A DNA stretch of 64,000 bases from JBEKCP01 sp049509515 (GCA_049509515.1 JBEKZV010000004.1:95474-159473), one strand, 5' to 3'. Positions 15,316 to 23,525 are shown, counted from the stretch's first letter. A program made the numbers and translations. The notes: generated from the sequence alone by a model not told the origin.

Positions 15316-16854
15316 TCAGGCATGAACGTGGTCTTGGCCGGCGCGGGAGATCGTCTTCACGTACAGCTCGACGTACTGCTTCGCGCTATGGGCCCACGAC
15401 CAGTCCTGGCGCATGCCCGCCTGGACCAACTGCCGCCAGACCTCGGGCTGCTGGTGATAGACGTCGCAGGCGCGGCGGAGCGTTTCGCTCAGCGCAAGCG
15501 GGCTGTACTCCTGGAAGCAGAACCCGTTAGGCGGCGGTACCCCCACTTGTGGGGTGCCTGCTTGCGGGATGCCTACCGGGGGGGCGCCCGCCTGCGGGGT
15601 GCTGTAGCCCGTGATCGTGTCGGCCAGTCCGCCGGTCTCCCGCACCACGGGCACCGTGCCGTACCGCAGGCTGTAGAGCTGGTTCAGTCCGCAGGGCTCG
15701 AACCGGCTGGGCATCACGAAGATGTCGCTGGCGGCCTCGATGCGATGGGCCAGGGGATTGGAAAATTCGAGCCGGACGGCGACCTTGTCCGGATGCCGCT
15801 GGGCGAGGCCCTCCAACAGCTTGTGGTATTTCGGCTGCCCGGTGCCGAGGATCACCCACTGGACCTCGGCTGTCTGGACCCACCGCTGGATCACTTCGGT
15901 GATGAGGTCCAGGCCCTTCTGGTCGGTCAGCCGGCCGACCGACGAGACCAGCGGCACGCCTGGAATCTGCGGCAGCCCCACCTCCCGCTGGAGTGCGGCC
16001 TTGCACGCCGCCTTGCCCTGCCCCGCGGTCTGGGCGTCATAGCGGGCCGGCAGATCGGCGTCGGCCGCCGGGTTCCAAACGGCAGGATCGATGCCGTTGA
16101 GGATCCCCGACACCACGTCGCGCCGGTACTGGAGCACGCCCTCCAGCCCGCAACCGTGCGGGCTCGTCTGGATCTCCTGGGCGTATCGCGGGCTGACCGT
16201 GTTGATCGAGTCGGCAAAAACCATCCCCGTCTTCAACAGGTTCAGCTTCCCGTGAAACTCCATCTGGTGCCAGTTGAAATACTTCCAATCGAGGCCCGTC
16301 AGGAGCATGTCCCAGTGCCAGAACTGGCCCTGGAAGGCGATGTTGTGGACGGTCAACAGCGAGGCGATCCGCTGGTAGCGGGGGACGCGGGCGTACTCGA
16401 TCTTCAGGTACGCCGGCACCAAACCCGTCTGCCAGTCGTTGGCGTGCAGCACGTCGACCGGCAGATCGAGCAGCCGGACGGCCTCCAGCACCGCCCGGCT
16501 GAAAAAGACGAACCGCTCGCAGTTGTCGATGTAGTCTTTGCCGTCGGCCCCGTAGAGCTGGTCCCGGTCGAAGTACTGGTCCTGGTTGACGAGGTAGACG
16601 GGCACGGTGCGGCCGGGCAGCCAGCTTCGGGCCAGGTGGCCGGCCACCATCTTGCTGCCGACCGGCACGATGAACTCGATCCCCAGCGGCTCGATCGGCT
16701 GCCCGCAGTAGCGGGACTGGCGATAGCCGGGCACGATCACCGCCGCCTGGTGCCCCAAGCGGGCCAATTCGACGGGCAGGGCTCCGCAGACGTCGGCCAG
16801 ACCGCCGGTCTTCGAGAAGGGAACCGCTTCGCTGGTGGCCAGCAAGATGTTCAC
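15316..16854 (-). CDS. glgA: Glycogen (starch) synthase
   Basis: This GT5 enzyme transfers glucose from ADP- or UDP-glucose to growing glycogen. The start is GTG with GGAG eight bases upstream. Conserved parts are KTGGLADVCGALP (residues 15-27), HANDWQTGLVP, NTVSPRYAQEI, SVGRLTDQKGL and SRFEPCGLNQLYSLRYGTVPV. At 512 residues it is about 30 longer than usual, explained by a Pro/Gly/Gln-rich insert near 417-440, between ADTITGYS and NGFCFQEY, where relatives have a short loop. It lies upstream of the GH57 gene on the same strand, with about 300 bases between. Confidence 0.92.
   Translation of the reverse strand: MNILLATSEAVPFSKTGGLADVCGALPVELARLGHQAAVIVPGYRQSRYCGQPIEPLGIEFIVPVGSKMVAGHLARSWLPGRTVPVYLVNQDQYFDRDQLYGADGKDYIDNCERFVFFSRAVLEAVRLLDLPVDVLHANDWQTGLVPAYLKIEYARVPRYQRIASLLTVHNIAFQGQFWHWDMLLTGLDWKYFNWHQMEFHGKLNLLKTGMVFADSINTVSPRYAQEIQTSPHGCGLEGVLQYRRDVVSGILNGIDPAVWNPAADADLPARYDAQTAGQGKAACKAALQREVGLPQIPGVPLVSSVGRLTDQKGLDLITEVIQRWVQTAEVQWVILGTGQPKYHKLLEGLAQRHPDKVAVRLEFSNPLAHRIEAASDIFVMPSRFEPCGLNQLYSLRYGTVPVVRETGGLADTITGYSTPQAGAPPVGIPQAGTPQVGVPPPNGFCFQEYSPLALSETLRRACDVYHQQPEVWRQLVQAGMRQDWSWAHSAKQYVELYVKTISRAGQDHVHA
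15535..15605. repeat. Degenerate short repeat inside glgA
   Basis: Four imperfect units of the type GTGCCTGCTTGCGGGATGCC occur in tandem and encode (P/T)PQAGxPxVG-like repeats in a surface loop. The unit resembles the GCTTGCGG motif found between genes elsewhere in the window. Confidence 0.7.
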
Positions 16855-17004
16855 GGCGACACTCCATCTTTCCGCAGCTTACCCACTGAATTCTACCATA
16901 ATCCGCGGCACAGGCGGCCCTGCCGGCCAGCGCGTTGCGGTCGGCGCGTCTTGCCCGGCGGTTTTGTGAAGCCGCAAGCGGCACGAATTGCCATCCGCAG
17001 GCGG

Positions 17005-17559
17005 CTACTTCGGCGGCTCGATGCCAAAATCGCGGATCGTCAGGAGGCTGGCCAGCGGATAGCCCCGCGCGGCGAACGCCTCGGCTCCCCCTTCCATGCG
17101 GTCGATGATGGCGATGACGCGGACGACCCGCAGCCCGAAGGCCTCGCACCGTTGGATTGCCGCCAGCGAGGACCCGCCCGTGGTCACTACGTCCTCGACG
17201 ATCACCACCTCCTCGCCGGGGGAAACTGGGCCCTCGACGTACTGGTTCGTGCCGTGCCCCTTGGGCTCCTTGCGGACCATGAAGCCGCGGAGCGGCGTGC
17301 CGCGGACCGCCGACATGACCACCACGGCAGCCGTGATCGGGTCGGCGCCGATCGACATGCCGCCGATGGCCGCCGGCATGGGCCCGGCGGCCAGCAGATC
17401 GAGCATGCCCTCGGCCACCAGCCGCGAGCCCTCGGGATCGAGCGTCGCCTGCTTGCCGTCCAGGTAGTACGTGGCCTTCTTGCCGGAGGCCAGCGTAAAC
17501 TGGCCGAACCGCAGGGCCTTCTGCCGGATGATCGCCACCAGGGCGTTCTTGTCGTACAC
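17005..17559 (-). CDS. pyrE: Orotate phosphoribosyltransferase
   Basis: This enzyme converts orotate and PRPP to OMP in pyrimidine synthesis. The PRPP-binding motif VVIVEDVVTTGGSSL is clear, as are FTLASGKKATYYLDGK and FMVRKEPKGHGT. The start chosen is GTG at 17559, preceded by AAAGGGGGGAA; the longer open frame to 17646 would translate an intergenic repeat. The product is 184 residues, normal for the short bacterial type. About 105 bases separate it from kdsC upstream. Confidence 0.92.
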   Translation of the reverse strand: MYDKNALVAIIRQKALRFGQFTLASGKKATYYLDGKQATLDPEGSRLVAEGMLDLLAAGPMPAAIGGMSIGADPITAAVVVMSAVRGTPLRGFMVRKEPKGHGTNQYVEGPVSPGEEVVIVEDVVTTGGSSLAAIQRCEAFGLRVVRVIAIIDRMEGGAEAFAARGYPLASLLTIRDFGIEPPK

Positions 17560-17593
17560 GCTATTCCCCCCTTTTCTCTCCACGCTCACCGGC

Positions 17594-17667
17594 AAACCCC
17601 CGGAGGCAGTCCGGGGGCTTTGGTTTGAAGAAATGCCAATCCCCAATCCCTAATCCCCAATCCCTAC
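17594..17667. repeat. Terminator-like hairpin plus CCCTAAT heptamers between kdsC and pyrE
   Basis: ACCCCCGGA / TCCGGGGGCTTT forms a hairpin around GGCAG, of the same design as 12754-12779. It is followed by AATGCC and four CCCCAAT/CCCTAAT heptamers (17637-17667) that reach the end of kdsC. Confidence 0.8.
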
Positions 17668-18185
17668 TGCAAATACGGCTGGATCACGTCGTCCCAGCGG
17701 GACTGGGCCCGCAGCACCAGCTCGACCGTCTCGCGGAGGGCCCCGCCCCCGCCGTGTACGGCGGTGACGTAATGGGCCGCCTGGCGGAGTTCCGCGCAGG
17801 CGTCGGCCACGGCCACGCCCAGCCCGACGATCCGCACCACCGGCAAGTCCGGCAGGTCGTCGCCCAGGTAGCAGACCTGCGAGGGCCCCAGGCCCAGCTC
17901 GCGGAGGATCTGCTTCAAGGCGGCCACCTTGTCCGGGATGCCCTGGCGGAGGATCTCGATGCCCAATTCCGCCGCCCGCACCTTCAGGCCCTGCGAGCTC
18001 CGCTGCGTGAGAAGTCCGACCTTGTAGCCGGCCTTCTGCCAGAGCTTGACGGCCATGCCGTCGCGGACGTGGAAGCACCTCGATTCGGTGCCTTGGTTGT
18101 CCAGCACGATTCCGCCGTCGGTCAGCACGCCGTCCACGTCGGACAGGATCAGCTCGATCGCTCGGCAGCGGTCTTCAAGATTCAT
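17664..18185 (-). CDS. kdsC: 3-deoxy-D-manno-octulosonate 8-phosphate phosphatase
   Basis: This HAD-type phosphatase releases Kdo from Kdo-8-phosphate. Motif I is DVDGVLTDGG (residues 16-25), motif II lies in LLTQRSS and motif IV in GDDLPDLPV. At 173 residues it is a cap-less tetrameric type, as expected. The start overlaps the kdsD stop as ATGA, giving tight coupling with the isomerase that acts earlier in the pathway. Confidence 0.92.
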   Translation of the reverse strand: MNLEDRCRAIELILSDVDGVLTDGGIVLDNQGTESRCFHVRDGMAVKLWQKAGYKVGLLTQRSSQGLKVRAAELGIEILRQGIPDKVAALKQILRELGLGPSQVCYLGDDLPDLPVVRIVGLGVAVADACAELRQAAHYVTAVHGGGGALRETVELVLRAQSRWDDVIQPYLQ

Positions 18186-19342
18186 GGCGATGGCTCATGG
18201 GCAGGGAAGACGCGGCAGCGGGGCCCCTTCGATTCCTTTTCTTTCTGCGAGAGCGACCGCGTGCGGCGCCCGCCGGGGGGGATGCGGGGGTGAGGGCTGC
18301 CTGCCCGGTCCGCCGTGCCCGCCGCCGCGGCCTCGCCCGGCAACAGCGCCACCACGTCGGTGATGTCGATCAGGCCGAGGGGCCGACCGAGGGCGTCCAC
18401 CACCGGCAGCTCGCTGATCTTCCGCTGGGCCAACACGGCCACGGCGTCGATCATCATCGAGCCGGCGGTGGTTTTCAAGGGGTTGCGGGTCATGACGTCG
18501 CGGATTGGGGCGTCCAGGTCGGCGTCGCGGCGCCGCTCGAACAGCCGGGCCAGGTCGCTGTCGGTGAAAATGCCCGCCAGCCGCCCCCGGCCATCCACGA
18601 GCATTGTAGCACCGGTCCGCCGCCCTGGCACGCCGACGCGGATCAGCACCTGGCGGACCGTCTCGTCCTGGGGGGCCACGCGGCACTCGGCCAGCGGCCG
18701 CATGTGATCCTCCACCTTGCTGAGCTTCTGGCCAAGGCTCCCGGCCGGATGGAACCGGGCGAAATCCTCCCGCCCGAAACCCCGTACCCGGCTGGTGACC
18801 AAGGCCAGGGCGTCGCCCACCGCCAGCATGGCGGTCGTGCTGCTGCTGGGGGCCAGGCCCAGCGGGCAGGCCTCTTCCAGCGTCCCCAGGGAGATGGTGA
18901 CCGTGGCGGCCCGCCCCAGGGTGCTCTCGGCCCGGGCGGTAATGGCGATGATCGGCACGCCCAACTCGGCCAGCGGCCCGAGCAGCCGGACGACCTCCTC
19001 CGTTTCGCCGCTCTGCGAAAGCACCAGCAGCACGTCCTGGGCATGGATGCGTCCCAGGTCGCCGTGGACCGCCTCGGCCGGATGGAGGCAATGGCTGGGG
19101 GTGCCCGTCGAGGCCAGCGTGGCCATGATCTTCTGTCCCACAAGCCCCGCCTTGCCCATCCCGGTGACGATGACGTTCCCGCGGCAGTGGTAGAGATACT
19201 CGACGGCCCGGCAGAATTCCTGGTCGAGCCGCTTGGCCACCTGCGCCAGGGTGCGGCTTTCGGTCTGGAGGATTTGCCGGGCGTAGCGGAGCTGCTCGAA
19301 GGCGGTCAGCCGGTGGCTGGCGCGAGCGGATTGGGAACCCAT
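18182..19342 (-). CDS. kdsD: Arabinose-5-phosphate isomerase
   Basis: This enzyme makes arabinose 5-phosphate from ribulose 5-phosphate for Kdo synthesis. A SIS domain (TGMGKAGLVGQKIMATLAS; LSQSGETEEVV) is followed by two CBS domains (MRPLAECRVA; DVMTRNPLKT). The C-terminus has an unusual extension of about 50 residues after the last CBS, rich in Pro, Arg and Ser (PHPRIPPGGRRTRSL), which looks like a translated intergenic repeat. The ATG at 19342 is chosen because longer in-frame starts would cross the REP-like element at 19378-19453. It overlaps kdsC as ATGA. Confidence 0.9.
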   Translation of the reverse strand: MGSQSARASHRLTAFEQLRYARQILQTESRTLAQVAKRLDQEFCRAVEYLYHCRGNVIVTGMGKAGLVGQKIMATLASTGTPSHCLHPAEAVHGDLGRIHAQDVLLVLSQSGETEEVVRLLGPLAELGVPIIAITARAESTLGRAATVTISLGTLEEACPLGLAPSSSTTAMLAVGDALALVTSRVRGFGREDFARFHPAGSLGQKLSKVEDHMRPLAECRVAPQDETVRQVLIRVGVPGRRTGATMLVDGRGRLAGIFTDSDLARLFERRRDADLDAPIRDVMTRNPLKTTAGSMMIDAVAVLAQRKISELPVVDALGRPLGLIDITDVVALLPGEAAAAGTADRAGSPHPRIPPGGRRTRSLSQKEKESKGPRCRVFPAHEPSP

Positions 19343-19377
19343 GGATCGCCATCCTTGACGGGCGGGTAATCCTTTGG

Positions 19378-19453
19378 AAAAAGGGGACAGTCCCCATTTG
19401 TGCGAAGCACCCTCCGGGCCGTTCCGGCAAATGGGGACTGTCCCCTTTTTCCC
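19378..19453. repeat. GGGGACAGTCCCC REP-like element, copy 2
   Basis: Near-identical to 10172-10248 but inverted, including the spacer. It lies just upstream of kdsD, in what would be its leader or promoter. Confidence 0.92.
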
Positions 19454-19601
19454 TTTGGCATTCTGCGCATTTTGCCCAGGCTTGTGCAAACACAGCCTCC
19501 AGGCTGGCGGATTGTACTGCCCGGGGCGTCTTGCGGCAACGCGAAAAGCCCCGCGAAATCCGCTAGGATCGTTTCTCTCGGACCTGTGGGTTGGGGCCCT
19601 C

Positions 19602-19631
19602 TTGTCGGCGCCCCCGCGACACTGGTATACT
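19602..19631 (+). promoter_or_regulatory. Sigma-70-like promoter for the small basic peptide gene
   Basis: TTGTCG and TATACT are separated by 18 bases, with the GTG start 45 bases after the -10 box. Confidence 0.55.
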
Positions 19632-19675
19632 GCCGCATGTAACCGTCTGGGCGGATTCAATTCAAGGGGGGAAGT

Positions 19676-19762
19676 GTGGGAGTTAAGAAAACGGGGAAGG
19701 GCCGGCGGAAGCTCGGCCGCAAGAAGCGGCGGATGCGGGCCAAGATTCGGCACCGCAAGTAG
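19676..19762 (+). CDS. 28-residue highly basic protein (AURKAIP1/COX24-like)
   Basis: GTG at 19676 follows AAGGGGGGAA and gives a 28-residue product with a Lys/Arg-rich pattern (KLGRKKRRMRAKIRHRK) and a stop at 19762. More than half the residues are Lys or Arg. Very short proteins of this composition in planctomycetes and related bacteria are annotated as COX24-domain or small basic proteins and are thought to associate with the ribosome; binding of rRNA is inference. It has its own promoter-like sequence and is separated from both neighbours. Confidence 0.65.
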   Translation: MGVKKTGKGRRKLGRKKRRMRAKIRHRK

Positions 19763-19785
19763 GTTCTGTTGCCGGAGGGTAGGGT

Positions 19786-19882
19786 GGGTCGACGGGCACC
19801 GTGCGCAGCAGGGTCGGCGAGCCCCACCACCGGAATTCGCCCGAAAAGCGGTGGGGCTCGCTGCGCTCGACCCACCCTACAT
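19786..19882. repeat. GTAGGGTGGGTCGA...TCGACCCACCCTAC inverted repeat
   Basis: The arms GTAGGGTGGGTCGA and TCGACCCACCCTAC lie at the ends, with inner arms GCGAGCCCCACC and GGTGGGGCTCGC. It is the full-length form of the block at 4854-4903. Confidence 0.85.
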
Positions 19883-19962
19883 TCTGCGGCGTCCCCTTCC
19901 GTAGCAGGAGCCGTGCAGCCAGGGGACCGCAAGTCGTCGGCCCGGTGAGCTAGATTTGAGGT

Positions 19963-20000
19963 GGCAGTCCTCGTTCCAAGTCGGGACTGCCCCCTTTTTT
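19963..20000 (+). terminator. Terminator-like hairpin before the HDOD gene
   Basis: GGCAGTCC (19963-19970) pairs with GGACTGCC (19984-19991), followed by CCC and six T (19995-20000). It may end transcription of the small basic gene. Confidence 0.55.
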
Positions 20001-20019
20001 CCCTTTCCCGGCCCTCCCG

Positions 20020-21699
20020 ATGACAGAACCGGCGACCACGCTCGATCGCCTTGCAGCGCGTGCCGAGCGGCTTTATAGCCTGCCGGCGGTGGCCCTGGAG
20101 GTCCTCGACCTCACGCGCAACCCCCAGGTCGATACGCACGCCCTGAAAGACTGTATCGAGCGCGACCCCGCCCTGGCGGCCAAGATTTTGCGGGTGGTCA
20201 ACAGCTCGTTGTTCGGGCTGAGCCGCGAGGTTTCCGATCTTCAGCAGGCGTTGGGCCTTCTGGGCATCAAGCCCTTGAAGCTGCTGGTGCTCAGTTTCAG
20301 CCTGCCCGCCGGCCTGTTCCTGGACCTGGAAGCCCACGTGCTCTCCTGGTACTGGCGGCGGACCTTGACCAAGGCGATTGCCGCTCGGGAGATGGCCGAG
20401 CGGCTGTGGCGGATGCCCGGCGACGAGGCCTTCTTGGCCGGGCTGTTCCAGGACCTGGGGGTCTTGCTGTTGTTGCAGGAGTTGGGCAGGCCCTACGTCC
20501 GGCTGGTGGAGGCGGCCCTGGCCCGCCGCCTCGACCTTGCCGCGATGGAAGTCGAGGCGATGGGTTTCACCCACACGGCCCTCTCCGCGAGGCTGCTGGG
20601 CCGCTGGAAGTTGCCGGAGCCGCTGGTCGAAGCGGTCGCCCCCGCGGTACATGAACTGGAGGACGCGCCAGTTTCGCGGCCGCCCGCCCTGGTCCAGATC
20701 CTGCACGTGGCCGAGTTGATTGCGCGGCTTCTGGTCGACGGACAACCGGAGGCGCTGCCTGAATTGCTGGAGGCGGGCCGCGGCTACTATCGCCGGCTCG
20801 AGCCCCAACTGGAGCCTTTGGTCTCGGAGTTGGACGAGAAGGTGACGCAGTTGGCCGACGTCCTCTCCTTGCAACTGCCGGGCGGATTGGAATACCGCGA
20901 CGTGCTGGCCGAGGCACAGCGCCGCCTGGCCGGGGTAGCTGGCCGGGCGGCCGAGGAGTTGCTGGCTTCCGGGGGCCTTGAGCGTGCGGAGCCGGAAGAA
21001 GAGGTATTGGACGAGGTCCAGGACTTGGCCGCGGCCCTGGCCGCCGTCTGCCGCTCGGCCGGCTCGCGCCCGAGCGGGGAGAAGCGCGATACGCCCCGCA
21101 ATCCGCCCGCAGCCACGGAGGAACCCGCACGGCAATCGGCGGCCCCAGAGGCTGTTCGGAAAGCCGGCGCAGGCACATCGCGGCCAGCCGCCGACCGCAG
21201 TCAGTTGCTGGCGCCCCTGGTCCGGGCGGTGGCGGCCAGCCGCCGCTCCCGGCAGCCGCTGAGCCTGTTGCTGGTCGAGATCGGCCAAGCCGGGGACAGG
21301 ACCGTGGCACGGTCAGGAGACCGTGCCACAACTCCGCCAGGAGACCGTGCCACAATTACGAGCGATTGGCGCGGTCTCCTGGCGGCCGCGTGCCGCCGTT
21401 TGGACCATCCCCTGGCCCTCTCGATGGTTTACGGAGAAGCGGGGTTCGCGATCCTCCTGCCCGACTGCGACCGCCAACGAGCGGCCGAGTTGGGCAACCA
21501 GTTGATCCGCCAGTTCCAGCAACTCGCCGCGGCGAAAGAAGGCGAGCCGGCCCGCCGGCTGCGACTCGGCGCGGGAGTGGCCTCGGTCACCCTGCCGCCG
21601 AAGAACTTCTCCACGGCGGACTTGCTGGAAGCGGCGGGGCGATGCCTGTTCGGATCGCACGCCTCCGGCGGCGGCGTCAAGAGCATTGAAATCTATTGA
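20020..21699 (+). CDS. HDOD-domain regulator with degenerate GGDEF domain
   Basis: Residues about 1-230 form an HDOD domain (LPAVALEVLDLTRNP, LAAKILRVVNSSLFGL, FLAGLFQDLGVLLL), a catalytically silent HD relative found in signalling proteins. After a long helical linker, the C-terminus (about 395-559) has a GGDEF-like fold in which the signature is replaced by YGEAGFAILL, so diguanylate cyclase activity is not expected. A palindromic repeat is translated within this domain at residues 428-446. The protein is 559 residues with no membrane segment. It is convergent with the zinc-ribbon gene. Confidence 0.8.
   Translation: MTEPATTLDRLAARAERLYSLPAVALEVLDLTRNPQVDTHALKDCIERDPALAAKILRVVNSSLFGLSREVSDLQQALGLLGIKPLKLLVLSFSLPAGLFLDLEAHVLSWYWRRTLTKAIAAREMAERLWRMPGDEAFLAGLFQDLGVLLLLQELGRPYVRLVEAALARRLDLAAMEVEAMGFTHTALSARLLGRWKLPEPLVEAVAPAVHELEDAPVSRPPALVQILHVAELIARLLVDGQPEALPELLEAGRGYYRRLEPQLEPLVSELDEKVTQLADVLSLQLPGGLEYRDVLAEAQRRLAGVAGRAAEELLASGGLERAEPEEEVLDEVQDLAAALAAVCRSAGSRPSGEKRDTPRNPPAATEEPARQSAAPEAVRKAGAGTSRPAADRSQLLAPLVRAVAASRRSRQPLSLLLVEIGQAGDRTVARSGDRATTPPGDRATITSDWRGLLAAACRRLDHPLALSMVYGEAGFAILLPDCDRQRAAELGNQLIRQFQQLAAAKEGEPARRLRLGAGVASVTLPPKNFSTADLLEAAGRCLFGSHASGGGVKSIEIY
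21303..21356. repeat. GTGGCACGGTC palindrome inside the HDOD gene
   Basis: GTGGCACGGTC ... GACCGTGCCAC is followed by a partial third arm, GGAGACCGTGCCACAAT. It encodes two (G)DRATT-like units in frame. The same family occurs at 4824-4852 and 28381-28450. Confidence 0.9.
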
Positions 21700-21722
21700 G
21701 ACGCTGCGAAGCCGCAAGCGGC

Positions 21723-22748
21723 TCAGCTCATCAGCATCGCCATCGCCACCAGCAATCCCAAGACCACCACGGCCGCCAGGATCGCCCAGGCCAGCCAGAT
21801 CTGGCCGGACTTCGCATCCTGTTTCTCCAGCAGCTTGGCCTTGCGCCGCCGGAACTCCAGGCTGTCTTCGTAGCGGAGCCGGAACCGCTTCCCGCACAGC
21901 GGACACTCGGCCGTCTTGCCCAACATCTCGCTGGCAACTTCCAGGGGATGGCCTGACGGGCAGGGGATGTGCATCTGCTTGGGCTGGATTTCGTCTTCCA
22001 GCTCGGGCACGCCGATCGCCTTGGAACGCTTCGCCCGCCGGACCGGGGCGAACTCCTCTTGCTCCGGCGACGTCTCCGAAGACGGCATCTGGTCCAGGGG
22101 CTGGCCGGCGCCCGGCATCCCGCCCGGCGCAGCGGAGGAAGGCTCCGGCCCCCCCGGCATCTCGAAGGGCAGCGACGCCTTTTCGGTAGGATCGAAGGGC
22201 AGGACGAACTGGCCCCTTGGCTTCTCGGGCGCCGACTGTCCGCCGGGCGCCGCTCCAGGGGCCGTGCCCGGCGAGCCCGGTCCAAAGCTCAACGGTTGCG
22301 AGGGGGGCAGTTGGAACGGCAGGCCCGATGAAACGCCCGGCCCCGGCACCGGCACCCCTCCCGCCGGCATCCCGGGAGTCTGCATCCCGCCGGTGGGCAT
22401 CCCGGGCGCTGGCATCCCGGGGAACTGCATCCCGCCGCTGGGCATCCCGGGGAACTGCATCCCGCCGGTAGGCATACCTGGGGCTGGCATTCCAGGAGTC
22501 TGCATCCCGCCGGCCGGCATGCCGAAGGCCGGCATTGGCCCGGGCGGACCGCTTGGCGGCGTCATGCCCCCCGGCGGCGCCAGACCGCCAGGCGGCCAAG
22601 GTCCCTGGGGGAAACCGGGCGGCGGCGAAGGGGCAGACTGCGAGATAACGAAAGTCGCCCCGCAATAGGGACACTGGTGCGGTTGCCCGACGCTCGCCGG
22701 ATCCCCTTGCAACAGGTGCCCGTTGGGGCAATAGAATACAAACGCCAT
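21723..22748 (-). CDS. Zinc-ribbon membrane protein with Gly/Met/Pro repeat
   Basis: A 341-residue protein with an N-terminal zinc ribbon (CPNGHLL...CPYCGATF), then a low-complexity stretch of GMP(A/S/T)GGMQ(T/F)P units (about 80-130), a Pro/Gly-rich linker, a second zinc ribbon (CPSGHPLEV...CPLCGKRF) near 275 and a C-terminal transmembrane helix (LAWAILAAVVVLGLLVAMAML). Probably membrane-tethered with the zinc ribbons in the cytoplasm; function unknown. It starts two bases after the stop of the HIT gene. Confidence 0.75.
   Translation of the reverse strand: MAFVFYCPNGHLLQGDPASVGQPHQCPYCGATFVISQSAPSPPPGFPQGPWPPGGLAPPGGMTPPSGPPGPMPAFGMPAGGMQTPGMPAPGMPTGGMQFPGMPSGGMQFPGMPAPGMPTGGMQTPGMPAGGVPVPGPGVSSGLPFQLPPSQPLSFGPGSPGTAPGAAPGGQSAPEKPRGQFVLPFDPTEKASLPFEMPGGPEPSSAAPGGMPGAGQPLDQMPSSETSPEQEEFAPVRRAKRSKAIGVPELEDEIQPKQMHIPCPSGHPLEVASEMLGKTAECPLCGKRFRLRYEDSLEFRRRKAKLLEKQDAKSGQIWLAWAILAAVVVLGLLVAMAMLMS
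22355..22515. repeat. Minisatellite encoding the GMP repeat
   Basis: About eleven tandem 15-base units of the type GGCATCCCGGGAGTC / TGCATCCCGCCGGTG alternate. Near-identical neighbouring units suggest recent expansion. Confidence 0.85.
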
Positions 22749-22750
22749 GC

Positions 22751-23281
22751 TCAGTCCTTCAACGCCTCGCCGAGGGCCTGCCACAGGGCCTCCAGCGATT
22801 GGGGAATGACGCGGATGCCTGCCAGGACCGGCATGAAATTCGTATCCCCCGCCCATCGCGGGACGATGTGCCAGTGCAGGTGGCCGGGCAGGCCCGCCCC
22901 GGCCGCGCGGCCCAGGTTCAGCCCGACGTTAAAGCCCTCCGGCTTGAGTACCTTCCCCAGCAGGCGGATCATGCGGGCGATGGTCTGCATGAGGTCCAAT
23001 TGCTCGCCGGGCTCCAGTTGGTCGAGCCCGGCGACGTGCCGCCGCGGGGCCACCAGCAGGTGCCCATTGTTGTAGGGATACCGATTGAGCATGGTGATCG
23101 AGTGGCCATTTCGCCCGACGACCAGCCGTTGGCGGTCGTCGCCTTCGGCCACACCCCGGCACAGAAAGCACTCGGCGGCCCCCCCCGGCAGAAGGCTTGG
23201 CGGTGGAGCCGGCTCGGGCGCCGGGACATCGCCGACGATGTAGCTCAGCCGCCACGGCGCCCAAATCCGCTGGTGGTCCAC
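22751..23281 (-). CDS. HIT-family hydrolase (Ap4A/AMP hydrolase-like)
   Basis: A 176-residue protein with the histidine triad HLHWHIVPRW near residue 126, CFLCR near residue 45 and the family N-terminus RIWAPWRLSYI. HIT proteins of this type hydrolyse dinucleoside polyphosphates or AMP conjugates. The GTG at 23281 fits the family start; a longer frame runs into scpA on the opposite strand. The stop is two bases before the next gene, so the two are likely co-transcribed. Confidence 0.88.
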   Translation of the reverse strand: MDHQRIWAPWRLSYIVGDVPAPEPAPPPSLLPGGAAECFLCRGVAEGDDRQRLVVGRNGHSITMLNRYPYNNGHLLVAPRRHVAGLDQLEPGEQLDLMQTIARMIRLLGKVLKPEGFNVGLNLGRAAGAGLPGHLHWHIVPRWAGDTNFMPVLAGIRVIPQSLEALWQALGEALKD

Positions 23282-23434
23282 GATGCTTCGGCCCCCTAAA
23301 TCCTTACGCAGTCTACCCCAATCCCAGGCCCGCAACAAGGCGAGGGCCTTTCCGTGGGTTGTGCTTCGCCGGGGTGTCAAGTCGTGAGGATCGTTTGGAC
23401 GAAGCTGAGTGTAGGGGATATTCTGGATATACCG

Positions 23435-23460
23435 TTTAGCGGGCGGGCTTGCCCGCCGTT
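23435..23460. repeat. TTTAGCGGGCGGGCTTGCCCGCC element, copy 1
   Basis: A small palindrome (GGCGGGC-TT-GCCCGCC) in the gap between the divergent HIT and scpA genes. Related copies: 47352-47378, 57878-57900, 63884-63900, and a broken one near 25670. Confidence 0.8.
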
Positions 23461-23510
23461 CAAGCAGGCCCCACGGGCGGTATCTCCTGGCCGCGGCGGC
23501 CTGCAACCGG

Positions 23511-23516
23511 TACAAT
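23511..23516 (+). promoter_or_regulatory. TACAAT -10 box close to the scpA start
   Basis: TACAAT ends nine bases before the scpA ATG; no good -35 is seen. The transcript would have almost no leader. Confidence 0.4.
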
Positions 23517-23525
23517 CTCGCTGCC

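Noticed and set aside
12914..17628. Long plus-strand frames opposite the GH57, glgA and pyrE genes
   Set aside because: Shadows; the minus-strand frames contain the conserved catalytic motifs.
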